Shown: one piece after another, positions 1-6,989 of the stretch | Layout of the letters: each line of letters opens with the position of its first letter | Numbering within the stretch: position 1 is the stretch's first letter | Source of the DNA: Bryobacteraceae bacterium | GTDB taxonomy: Bacteria; Acidobacteriota; Terriglobia; Bryobacterales; Bryobacteraceae | Length of the DNA stretch: 13,355 bases | NCBI GenBank assembly: GCA_014379815.1 | Contig: JACMLA010000575.1 | Span: 1-13,355 of the forward strand | Direction of reading: 5' to 3' | The notes under the pieces: model-generated | What the model was told of the DNA's origin: nothing | Databases searched by the model: none | The model's input: only the letters and a program-made list of their open reading frames with translations | Position numbers and translations under genes: made by a program

Positions 1-1
1 G

Positions 2-3000
2 ACCTCAGCCCGACGCTCCACGGTCGCCGACGAAGCGGGTTCATGGAACCTGGTTAACCTTGAGCCGGGCGTGTACCTGCTCACGATCGAATCCCCGGGA
101 TTTCATTCGGCCACTTACAAAGGAATTGAAGTCCTTGCACGCCAGACGGTCCGAGTGGATGGCGCGTTGTCGCTGGCCTCGCAGACGGAAACTGTCAACG
201 TCACGGCTGGTGTGGAATCGGTTATTACAACGGACGTCTCCAGCATTGCAGAAACGAAGACCAACAAAGAACTGCTGGATTTACCCGTAGCGATCGGCTC
301 CCGCGCTGCTGGCTCGACCAGTCCAATTTCCACGCTAACTACCCAGGCGGGGGTGCAAACAGACGCCAGCGGGGGCATATCAGTGGCTGGAGCAAAACCC
401 GCCATGCTGTCGGTATCGGTTGACGGCATCAGCAGCATGAGTCCCCGGAACAGCGCCCCGATTGCGGAGCTGTTTCCCTCCTTCAACACGATTGCGGAAA
501 TACGTGTTAGCGAGGTCAACAATGCCGCGGAGTACGGCGGCGTTAGCGACATCACAACCATCTCCAGAGGAGGCTCCAACTCCTTTCATGGGGGAGTATT
601 TGAGAATTTGCAGAATACGGTGCTGAATGCCCGCAACCCCTTTAGCGCGACTCGTCCGAAGCTGAATATGAATAACTTTGGTGGCTTTGTAGGGGGGCCG
701 CTCTCAATACCCGGGCTGTACCGGGGTCGCGACCGTACGTTCTTTTTCTTTAGCTATGAAAGTCTCCGCCTTCCTCGGGAAGAGCTAATCAATCGCAGCG
801 TTCCCTCCGCAGCTTTGCGCGCTGGCAACTTATCCGGTTACGCGACGCGTCCCGTGCTGGATCCTGACACCGGCATTCCATTCCCCGGCAATCAAATCCC
901 AGCTTCCCGAATCTCGCCAATATCTTCACGCGTTCTGGACCTGCTGTTTCAGATGCCAAACTCTGGGTCGCCGACGGCGGTCGCCAACAACTATCGCCAG
1001 AATTTCAGTACTCCTATTTCGAGTGATCAGGGAGACGTTCGACTCGACCAGAATATCTCGTCCAGCCAAACTGCCTTCGCCCGTTTCTCCTACAAGAAAA
1101 GGGACACAACGGACGCTCCTGCACAGACCGTGTTAGCAGGCGCAACCAAGCGCCCCGAATACTATTACGGGTTGACCGTGGCACACAACTACGTTCTTTC
1201 CGCAAGACTGGTGAACGAGATTCGAGGCGGTGTCAATGGCACCCGATCCTACACCAGCAGCGGTCTGAACGCCCGCGAGACGCTGGCTGCGCTAGGCCTC
1301 AGCAGTATCCCTGACCCACCCAACGGAAGCGGCGGACCAGTCTTTAACATTGCCGGCTTTCAAACCACCGCGGTGCAGTCCGCTGCGTTTTCCAAGGCGG
1401 AGACTATCCAGCTTCTGGACAATATTACCTATACGCAGGGAAGGCACACGATTAAAACGGGCATCGACTTCCGCCGCATGACCGGCTATTTCACCAACGT
1501 CTTCGCCGCGGTACGCGCATCGCAATACACGTTCAATGGCTCGGTAACGAACTCCATCATTGGTAATCCGTTTGCCGCATTCCTGCTTGGCGTGCCCGAC
1601 ACTACGCGGCTTGGGACGGTTACAAATCCCGACACGCACTCCAAAGCAATTCACTGGGCATCCTTCGTGCAGGATGACTGGAAAGTCACCTCTCGCCTGA
1701 CCGTCAATTACGGTATCCGTTGGGAGTATCATCCGGCTTTCGGAGACCGGCTGAACAATATCGCGAACTTCCTGCCCGACTATCGCTCCGTGGTGAATGG
1801 AGTTGCGGTCAACGGAGCTGTCGTCGTGCCGGATAAGGGCTACTCACTTATCAACCCCGATTTCTCTACGGCAATTGCTCCCACACCATTCATCACCGCG
1901 AGCGCGGCGGGCCTTCCGCAAACTCTCCACAGACCCCAGCGCACCACGTTCGCCCCGCGCGTCGGTGTGGCCTGGCGGCCATTCGCGGATGGCAAGACCG
2001 TGATCCGGGGAGGCTTCGGCAAATACATAGAGACTCTGCTGGCCAACTTGATTACGGCTGGCTGGGCAGTGGGGGCCAGTTATACCGGCCTGTACACACA
2101 GCAGCTGGTGGATGGGAAACCCGTGCTGAACTTCCCCTATCCCTTCCCTGCGAATCGTGCCCAGCCAGGCACGGCAACGTTCGACTACGCTGGCGCAGTC
2201 GATTACAAAGATCCTTACGTCTACCAGTGGAATTTCACCTTTGAACGGGATCTTGGATTCCAGACCGGTCTGCGCCTAAGCTACGACGGAAGTCACGGCG
2301 TAAACCTCGGCATCCAGACCAACGCCAATCAGGTTCCCGCGAACACTTCAGGCTGGGCGGTTGCGCAGCGCGCGGCGCCATATCCACAGTTTTCCGCAAT
2401 ACGGCTGGACGTAAACGGGGCGCGTAGCAATTACAATGCCTTCACCGTGGCACTAAACAAGCGTTTCTCGAACGGTCTTCAGTTCAACAACAGCTATATC
2501 TTTGCTCGAAATCTCTCCAATGGTGGAGGTTACAATCCGACCGGATTTGCGGGCGAGGCAGGTGGAATGGTGACAGACCGCTTCAACGTAAATCTCGACT
2601 ACGGGAACGTTGCATTTACCCGTCGTCACCGGTTCCTGTCGACGTTCCTTTACGACTTGCCAGTGGGCAAGAATCGCATGTTCCTCGGCAACGCACACAG
2701 CATTCTGAACGGCGTGATCGGTGGCTGGCAACTGTCTGGCGTGATCGTTGCCCAGAGTGGCCCATTCCTTACTGTCGTGGCACCGGGAGCTGACCCTGCG
2801 GGCAATAACTTTGTCAATCAGCAAGGCGCAGGTCGCGCCGACATCGTTCCAGGAGCGCAGCTTTATCCAGAGAATCAAACCGCGGGCCAATGGATTAATC
2901 CGGGCGCCTTTGCAATTCCGCGCAACAACATCGGCAGACCTGGCAACTCCTCGGTCGGTTCCATATTAGGACCCGGGACACAGGCCGTGTCGCTCTCGAT

Positions 3001-3196
3001 CTTCAAGACCTTCACCATCATGGAGCGAGTTCGCTTCCAGATCGGAGCAGCCGCCGCGAACGCTCTGAATCATCAGAACCTGGCCACCCCGAATCTGAGT
3101 CTTGGCACAGCGCCCTTCGGTACGATCACAAATGTCCAGCAGCAGGAAGGGGCTGGCGCACGATCCGTTCAGCTGACCGCTCGAATAACGTTCTAA
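2..3196 (+). CDS. TonB-dependent receptor, Oar-like, 5' end outside the window
   Basis: Outer-membrane TonB-dependent receptor that probably imports a large or scarce substrate; the substrate cannot be read from sequence. The frame is open from base 2, so the gene starts upstream, and 1064 residues are present. The GTG at base 71 is internal: codons before it already encode the end of a carboxypeptidase-regulatory-like Ig fold (NLEPGVYLLTIESPGF). A linker (LARQTVRVDG), a plug-like region (about residues 100-180, with SVDGI and EYGG) and a long beta-barrel follow, ending in the aromatic terminus ITF typical of outer-membrane barrels. I saw no TonB box, but the N-terminus is missing. The gene converges on qhpE and the two stop codons overlap. 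It is a paralogue of the receptor at the right edge, sharing ARQTVRVDG, SQTE, IAETKT and GSTSP in the same order. Family call is firm; a link to amine uptake is only inferred from position. Confidence 0.9.
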   Translation, partial: TSARRSTVADEAGSWNLVNLEPGVYLLTIESPGFHSATYKGIEVLARQTVRVDGALSLASQTETVNVTAGVESVITTDVSSIAETKTNKELLDLPVAIGSRAAGSTSPISTLTTQAGVQTDASGGISVAGAKPAMLSVSVDGISSMSPRNSAPIAELFPSFNTIAEIRVSEVNNAAEYGGVSDITTISRGGSNSFHGGVFENLQNTVLNARNPFSATRPKLNMNNFGGFVGGPLSIPGLYRGRDRTFFFFSYESLRLPREELINRSVPSAALRAGNLSGYATRPVLDPDTGIPFPGNQIPASRISPISSRVLDLLFQMPNSGSPTAVANNYRQNFSTPISSDQGDVRLDQNISSSQTAFARFSYKKRDTTDAPAQTVLAGATKRPEYYYGLTVAHNYVLSARLVNEIRGGVNGTRSYTSSGLNARETLAALGLSSIPDPPNGSGGPVFNIAGFQTTAVQSAAFSKAETIQLLDNITYTQGRHTIKTGIDFRRMTGYFTNVFAAVRASQYTFNGSVTNSIIGNPFAAFLLGVPDTTRLGTVTNPDTHSKAIHWASFVQDDWKVTSRLTVNYGIRWEYHPAFGDRLNNIANFLPDYRSVVNGVAVNGAVVVPDKGYSLINPDFSTAIAPTPFITASAAGLPQTLHRPQRTTFAPRVGVAWRPFADGKTVIRGGFGKYIETLLANLITAGWAVGASYTGLYTQQLVDGKPVLNFPYPFPANRAQPGTATFDYAGAVDYKDPYVYQWNFTFERDLGFQTGLRLSYDGSHGVNLGIQTNANQVPANTSGWAVAQRAAPYPQFSAIRLDVNGARSNYNAFTVALNKRFSNGLQFNNSYIFARNLSNGGGYNPTGFAGEAGGMVTDRFNVNLDYGNVAFTRRHRFLSTFLYDLPVGKNRMFLGNAHSILNGVIGGWQLSGVIVAQSGPFLTVVAPGADPAGNNFVNQQGAGRADIVPGAQLYPENQTAGQWINPGAFAIPRNNIGRPGNSSVGSILGPGTQAVSLSIFKTFTIMERVRFQIGAAAANALNHQNLATPNLSLGTAPFGTITNVQQQEGAGARSVQLTARITF

Positions 3197-3795
3197 AGAG
3201 ATGACGGGCTGTCTTCGCCGGCCGCAAGGTTGCGCGCAAGACAGCCCGTAACGTTTGCAACCGCAAAGCTGATTCCATGGAGATTGCGCTCCTGTGGCTG
3301 ACCGGGAATAGGTCTTGGCCAACCGCAGGCCGCATATCCCTCCCGAAACGTATTGCGATCCACCGAGTCGTCCAACTCCACCCCTGTTACGCCAGACAAC
3401 CGGCCTGGCAATCCAGTTGCAGGCGATACGATGCGGATGCCCTTGGTGGTCGCCTGGTCAACACGCTGGGTAAACAGTCCCAAGTGGGCGAGGTTATCTG
3501 TGGCAAGACTCATGTTGACGAGACGAACGGGTTGATCCAGGCACCAGTCGAGCGCCCCCATCAAAACATCGATAGAAGTGACGAGCCGCCGGTGGAAAAC
3601 GCGCGCAATGTAGAGATCTACGAACGATGTCTTTTCGCAGATCGCGCCGGCAACCGCTGTGCCATGGCCAAGGGAATCGAGGTAGTTGTCTGGAGGTTCG
3701 CCGGGCACAAAGCAACGCCCGGAGATCACGTTGCCAATGTGAGGATGATGTGGGTTTACACCACTGTCGATGATTGCTACGCCGACGCGATGCAT
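3193..3795 (-). CDS. qhpE: QhpE, subtilisin-like leader peptidase for the gamma subunit
   Basis: Small S8-family serine protease of 200 residues, with no signal peptide and no prodomain. The catalytic triad is legible: Asp10 in AIIDSGV, His44 in GHGTAVAG and Ser176 in GISFAVANVTG (the usual form is GTSMAxPxxxG). In the Paracoccus system QhpE removes the QhpC leader in the cytoplasm after cross-linking, which fits the lack of an export signal. The gene is last in the minus-strand operon and overlaps qhpF by 19 bases, suggesting translational coupling; the chosen ATG has only a weak ribosome site. Oddity: where subtilisins have the oxyanion asparagine (AAGN-like), this protein reads IVSPATGLPG with no Asn, judged by eye. 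Its stop overlaps that of the convergent receptor gene, and a perfect inverted repeat lies in its last codons. Family and operon role are firm; specificity is inferred. Confidence 0.9.
   Translation of the reverse strand: MHRVGVAIIDSGVNPHHPHIGNVISGRCFVPGEPPDNYLDSLGHGTAVAGAICEKTSFVDLYIARVFHRRLVTSIDVLMGALDWCLDQPVRLVNMSLATDNLAHLGLFTQRVDQATTKGIRIVSPATGLPGRLSGVTGVELDDSVDRNTFREGYAACGWPRPIPGQPQERNLHGISFAVANVTGCLARNLAAGEDSPSSL
3204..3249. terminator. Perfect 12-bp inverted repeat between convergent genes, possible two-way terminator
   Basis: ACGGGCTGTCTT at 3204-3215 is exactly complementary to AAGACAGCCCGT at 3238-3249, with a 22-base loop that can itself fold. It begins 8 bases after the receptor stop codon and lies inside the last codons of qhpE (about residues 183-198). 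Neither side has a long T-run, so classical Rho-independent termination is uncertain. A hairpin stopping both converging transcripts is the simplest reading. Confidence 0.55.
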
Positions 3796-5453
3796 ACCGA
3801 ATCGACCGACTCAATTCTGCCAGACCTGAGCCGAATCCACCTTCCATCGAGAATAGACTCCTCGTGAGTGATCACAAGTACGGTGCGATTCACCAGCACG
3901 CGCTCCAGGGTGTCGCGGATGGTACTACGTCGCTCTGCATCCAAAGCAGAGACAGGCTCATCCAGAATCAGCACACGCGGATCTCTAAGTAGCGCGCGGG
4001 CAATCGCAACGCGCTGTCGTTCCCCGGCGGACAAAGCTGCTCCACGCTCACCCACCTGGGTATCCAGAGGCAATGTCAGCGCAGCGTCGGCGGCCGCAGC
4101 CTCTAATTCGGCCTTACTCGCTTCTGGCCGCGCGTAAGCGATGTTCTCGCCCACTGTGCCATGGAACAGAATGGGCATCTGCTCCACGATGGCTATCTGG
4201 TCTCGCAGGGTTGCCAGCGGGATTTCGCGAAGATCGTGACCGTCCAGCCGAATGCAACCTTCAGCGGGATCGCACAGCCGCAGCATGAGATCGGCGATGG
4301 TGGACTTTCCGGCTCCACTCGGACCCGACAAGAGCGTTACCGTGCCGGGCGTGAGCTGAAAGTTAACGCCCTTCAGCACCGGCTCTGTGCCATATGCGAA
4401 CCACACATTCTCAAACTCGATTTCCCCATCCCACGAGGATACGTGAATCGGGTGCTCCGGTTCCTGCACTTCCACAGGAAGGTCTAACACTTCAAACATT
4501 CGTCGCAGCGAGACTGCACCCGTGACCAGGGAACCATACAGCGACATCAGATTCTGCACCGGGGATAGTAAGCGGCTGTGATAAGCAAGGAATGCAACAA
4601 GCGCGCCAAGCGAGAGGACGCCCTGCAAGTACTGCCATCCTCCAAGAAGAAAGACAGCGGAGCTGGACAGGGTTACCGCTGCTGTCGGAATTGCGCCGGC
4701 AAGAAAGTTGGTAAGCTGCATGCGCATCAGCGCATCCACAAAGCTCTGATTCTCTCTGCCGAAACGTTGCACCTCCCGCTCCTGCGCATTCACCACCACG
4801 GTCAACCGAAGCGCAGTGAGGGATTCAATCAGAAAGCTGCCAATGCCCGCGCTGCGCTCGCGCAGAATCTTGACGTGCGCCGCCAGTCTGATCTGGGCTT
4901 TGCGCGATAACCAGAGCGCTGGGGGAATCAGTGCCACGCTGCACGCGAACAGGAGCGGGCTGATGCGCACCATAATGAAGACCGAACCAGCCAGGAAGAC
5001 GACATTGGAGAGCAGCGCCATCAGGACATCTCCAGAAATTCGCTGTACCTCCGAGACGTCGTTGTTCAGGCGAGAGATGAAGTCGCCCATACGCGACCGG
5101 GCGTGGTAGCGGGGCGACAGTCGCTGCAGATGACGATAGAGATCCAGGCGCATCTGGAATAGAGCTCGAGCGGACAAGCGCACGTACAGGTAGCTGGACA
5201 GCACGTTGGTCAGAAAGCCGAAGACGGTCAGCAGCCCCATAACCAGCGCCGCAACCCAGAGCGTCCGGAAGTTGCGCGCCAGAAGACCTTCATCGATTAG
5301 CCGCTGGTTAACAAGAGGCGCAAGCAGCCCAGTACCGGTCGAGATGACGCTAATGACGATGATGATTCCCAGCAGGGGTGCCTGCGGACGCAAATACGGA
5401 AGAGCCCGCAGGTATTCACGAATCCTGATCGGTGGTGGAGCGCCTTTCTCCAT
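3777..5453 (-). CDS. qhpF: QhpF, ABC transporter (fused membrane and ATPase domains)
   Basis: Half-size ABC exporter of 558 residues that functions as a dimer. An N-terminal six-helix membrane domain (about residues 25-315, hydrophobic segments near 27-50, 66-90, 145-180 and 250-290) is followed by an ATPase domain. ATPase motifs: Walker A GPSGAGKST (377-385), Q-loop Gln425, signature LSAGE (474-478, instead of LSGGQ), Walker B VLILDEP (494-500), D-loop SALD and H-loop His530. No peptidase C39 domain precedes the membrane part, so leader removal must be done by another protein; qhpE lies immediately downstream and overlaps. In the QHNDH system QhpF is needed for maturation and is thought to carry the modified gamma subunit to the periplasm; gamma has no Sec signal here. 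It starts 8 bases after the qhpB stop. By sequence alone it is an MsbA/lipid-exporter-like protein; the qhp context makes the specific call. Confidence 0.92.
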   Translation of the reverse strand: MEKGAPPPIRIREYLRALPYLRPQAPLLGIIIVISVISTGTGLLAPLVNQRLIDEGLLARNFRTLWVAALVMGLLTVFGFLTNVLSSYLYVRLSARALFQMRLDLYRHLQRLSPRYHARSRMGDFISRLNNDVSEVQRISGDVLMALLSNVVFLAGSVFIMVRISPLLFACSVALIPPALWLSRKAQIRLAAHVKILRERSAGIGSFLIESLTALRLTVVVNAQEREVQRFGRENQSFVDALMRMQLTNFLAGAIPTAAVTLSSSAVFLLGGWQYLQGVLSLGALVAFLAYHSRLLSPVQNLMSLYGSLVTGAVSLRRMFEVLDLPVEVQEPEHPIHVSSWDGEIEFENVWFAYGTEPVLKGVNFQLTPGTVTLLSGPSGAGKSTIADLMLRLCDPAEGCIRLDGHDLREIPLATLRDQIAIVEQMPILFHGTVGENIAYARPEASKAELEAAAADAALTLPLDTQVGERGAALSAGERQRVAIARALLRDPRVLILDEPVSALDAERRSTIRDTLERVLVNRTVLVITHEESILDGRWIRLRSGRIESVDSVCIASA

Positions 5454-5461
5454 GCCACAGC

Positions 5462-6628
5462 CTAACGAGTCGCAGCAGCCTGGACCGGGCGTTTTGGCAA
5501 CGCAACAAGAGGAGTGGTCATATCCGCGTTCATGTCAATCTGACGGACGAACTGGAGCGTTGTTGTGTCGTAAAGCTCCATCGTGTAGCCCGCTCCATAA
5601 ACGATCAGGTTCTTTCCATCCGTGGTCATGCCAATACTGAAGCGAGTCCGGCCCGGGAAACTCGCACGTTTCGTGATCTTGCGGGACCCCATGTCGAGCA
5701 CGAAAAATTCGCAGTAGCGGTCCCCGTGCACGCCATTAATCGTAACTCCGTAAGCGGACTTCCGGTCCGGTGAAAGTCGCACGTTCCCGTTCATGCTGGC
5801 GATTGCAGGACCGATGGGGGTGAATTCGATCTTGCGTGTGTTCAGATCGATTTGCGCCACACCAAAGATACGACGGTGCACTACCGGATCGCTGGTATTG
5901 AAGATGGCTGTCATCTTGCCTGGCTCTTCATTCGGATCCTCGTTACCCGACAGCGAGATTGCCTCCATGTACGGGAATTCAGGACGCGCCAGTGGAATAG
6001 TCTCTACAATTTTGAAATCGGTAGTATCGACGATGTAGATGTTGTCGCGAAAGAACCACAGGTATTTGCCGTCGGGGGAAAACCGCATCTGGCCCCCACC
6101 TCGTCCGCCTCCACCGCCGCCTCCCATGTTGGCCGAGGGGGAGACTTCTTTCGGCAGTTCCACCGTTTTCGCGATCTTCTTTTCCTGCAGATCCACAATC
6201 GCAAACTTAGGCTTTTCAATTTCGAAGCGGTCGATCAGCTTGTTAGCCACGTTCATGACAACGTAGACATACCTGCCGCCCGGATCGAGCGCGCTGCCCT
6301 GCAAGCGGATGCGTTTGGTCGTCGAACCAAGCGTGAAGGAGTCCACCACCTTCCGCGTTTCCACATCGATAGTCTCGAAACCAGCGTCCTTTATGGTTAT
6401 CGCAATGATCTTTTTGCGATCCTGAGTGGGGAGCAGAGTTCGTGGCGCATCGGAAATAAGCTGGATTCGGTCAATTATCGTTCCGCTGGCTTCTTCCAGA
6501 ACTGCTACGTTCTTCGGCCAGGTTCCGACGAACAGCAGAGTCGAGTCGGCGGCGGGCGCCAGCCCGGTCATCATCAGGAGCCCTCCGGCAGCCGCCAGCG
6601 AGCGCAGCAACCTTGTCGTGTTTCGCAT
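5462..6628 (-). CDS. qhpB: QhpB, beta-propeller subunit of quinohemoprotein amine dehydrogenase
   Basis: Periplasmic beta subunit of 388 residues, forming the seven-bladed propeller that packs against the CTQ-bearing gamma subunit. Repeated blade-like segments with the pattern 'DPGGRYVYV', 'SPDGKYLWF', 'SPDRKSAYG' and 'TDGKNLIVY' are visible, each followed by a strand of the 'IVDT/ELYDT' kind. The N-terminus is a Sec signal: two arginines, a hydrophobic core (about 9-22) and a likely cut after APA (24-26). The ATG was chosen because a good Shine-Dalgarno sits 9 bases upstream and the signal peptide starts there; an in-frame start 98 codons earlier would run through qhpC. Oddity: a glycine tract (residues 169-179, broken by Arg176) lies between two blades. 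Thirteen bases separate it from qhpC. The propeller fold is seen; the subunit assignment rests on the qhp gene set. Confidence 0.88.
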   Translation of the reverse strand: MRNTTRLLRSLAAAGGLLMMTGLAPAADSTLLFVGTWPKNVAVLEEASGTIIDRIQLISDAPRTLLPTQDRKKIIAITIKDAGFETIDVETRKVVDSFTLGSTTKRIRLQGSALDPGGRYVYVVMNVANKLIDRFEIEKPKFAIVDLQEKKIAKTVELPKEVSPSANMGGGGGGGRGGGQMRFSPDGKYLWFFRDNIYIVDTTDFKIVETIPLARPEFPYMEAISLSGNEDPNEEPGKMTAIFNTSDPVVHRRIFGVAQIDLNTRKIEFTPIGPAIASMNGNVRLSPDRKSAYGVTINGVHGDRYCEFFVLDMGSRKITKRASFPGRTRFSIGMTTDGKNLIVYGAGYTMELYDTTTLQFVRQIDMNADMTTPLVALPKRPVQAAATR

Positions 6629-6637
6629 GGTCAAAGG

Positions 6638-6643
6638 TCCTTT
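6638..6643 (-). promoter_or_regulatory. Ribosome binding site of qhpB, overlapping the qhpC stop
   Basis: AAAGGA on the minus strand, 9 bases before the qhpB ATG. It shares two bases with the TAA stop of qhpC, so ribosomes ending qhpC sit on it. This decides the qhpB start against the much longer upstream in-frame reading. Confidence 0.7.
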
Positions 6644-6989
6644 AAGGGAAGACAAGTTCAATGTCGCGCCAGTCCTTCGTGGCGCTGGCACATTTCGCCG
6701 TCCAGTCCGGATAATTATTGTAGTGATCGGGCACCTGCGCGGGCCAGAAGCAGGTGATATAGCAGTCGTAGAGATCTCTCTCGGCAGGCTGACACAAGCC
6801 GGCGGTTCCGCCCGCTGAATCAACTTCCCAGCCAGGAGAAAAGACAATGGCGCAGCCGACAGGGTAGTGCGGCCTGGCCTGCGGAGGTCCGCCTCCGCGC
6901 TCCTGCATGCCATACACGTCACCCTCTAACGACGAAGCATGCTCGTCGATACGGCGCGCTTTACTGTTGATTGCTTTTAAATGTTTCAC
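6642..6989 (-). CDS. qhpC: QhpC, gamma subunit precursor with CTQ cofactor (RiPP-like modified peptide)
   Basis: Catalytic subunit precursor, 115 residues from a GTG start preceded by AGGAAGG at 7 bases; the GTG overlaps the qhpD stop as GTGA. The conserved core runs from GCAIVF to the C-terminal LVFP. All residues known to be cross-linked in Paracoccus QHNDH align: Cys46-Glu55, Cys66-Asp72 and Cys80-Asp88 (thioethers made by QhpD), and Cys76-Trp82 (the CTQ pair, Trp quinone made with QhpG). Family landmarks PGWEVD, LCQP, DLY and PAQVPD are present. From memory, the residue before the CTQ tryptophan is Trp in Paracoccus; here it is Phe81. Residues 1-39 form a cytoplasmic leader (charged MKHLKAINSKARR, then Gly/Pro-rich ERGGGPPQARP), apparently longer than the roughly 28-residue Paracoccus leader. 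There is no Sec signal, consistent with QhpF export. A fifth cysteine, Cys100, six residues before Asp106, is not part of the known pattern. Confidence 0.95.
   Translation of the reverse strand: MKHLKAINSKARRIDEHASSLEGDVYGMQERGGGPPQARPHYPVGCAIVFSPGWEVDSAGGTAGLCQPAERDLYDCYITCFWPAQVPDHYNNYPDWTAKCASATKDWRDIELVFP

Noticed and set aside
71..100. GTG at 71 as a true start of the left receptor
   Set aside because: The frame is open to base 2 and the preceding codons encode the expected regulatory-like domain, as comparison with the right-hand receptor shows. The gene is cut by the window edge.
3277..3867. 196-codon plus-strand frame opposite qhpE
   Set aside because: Antisense to a gene with a clear catalytic triad, with no ribosome site or family signature of its own.
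6092..6124. Possible frameshift or assembly error in the GGC/GGT tract of qhpB
   Set aside because: The frame stays open with propeller motifs on both sides, so the tract is in frame and genuine or at most varies by whole codons.
5852..6757. Long 301-codon plus-strand frame across qhpB and the end of qhpC
   Set aside because: It is antisense to two well-supported genes and its translation shows no recognisable fold or start signal. Such frames are common opposite GC-rich genes.
6629..6922. Extension of qhpB by 98 codons to an upstream in-frame ATG
   Set aside because: The extension would overlap nearly all of qhpC in another frame and hide the signal peptide. A good ribosome site and a Sec signal mark the shorter start.
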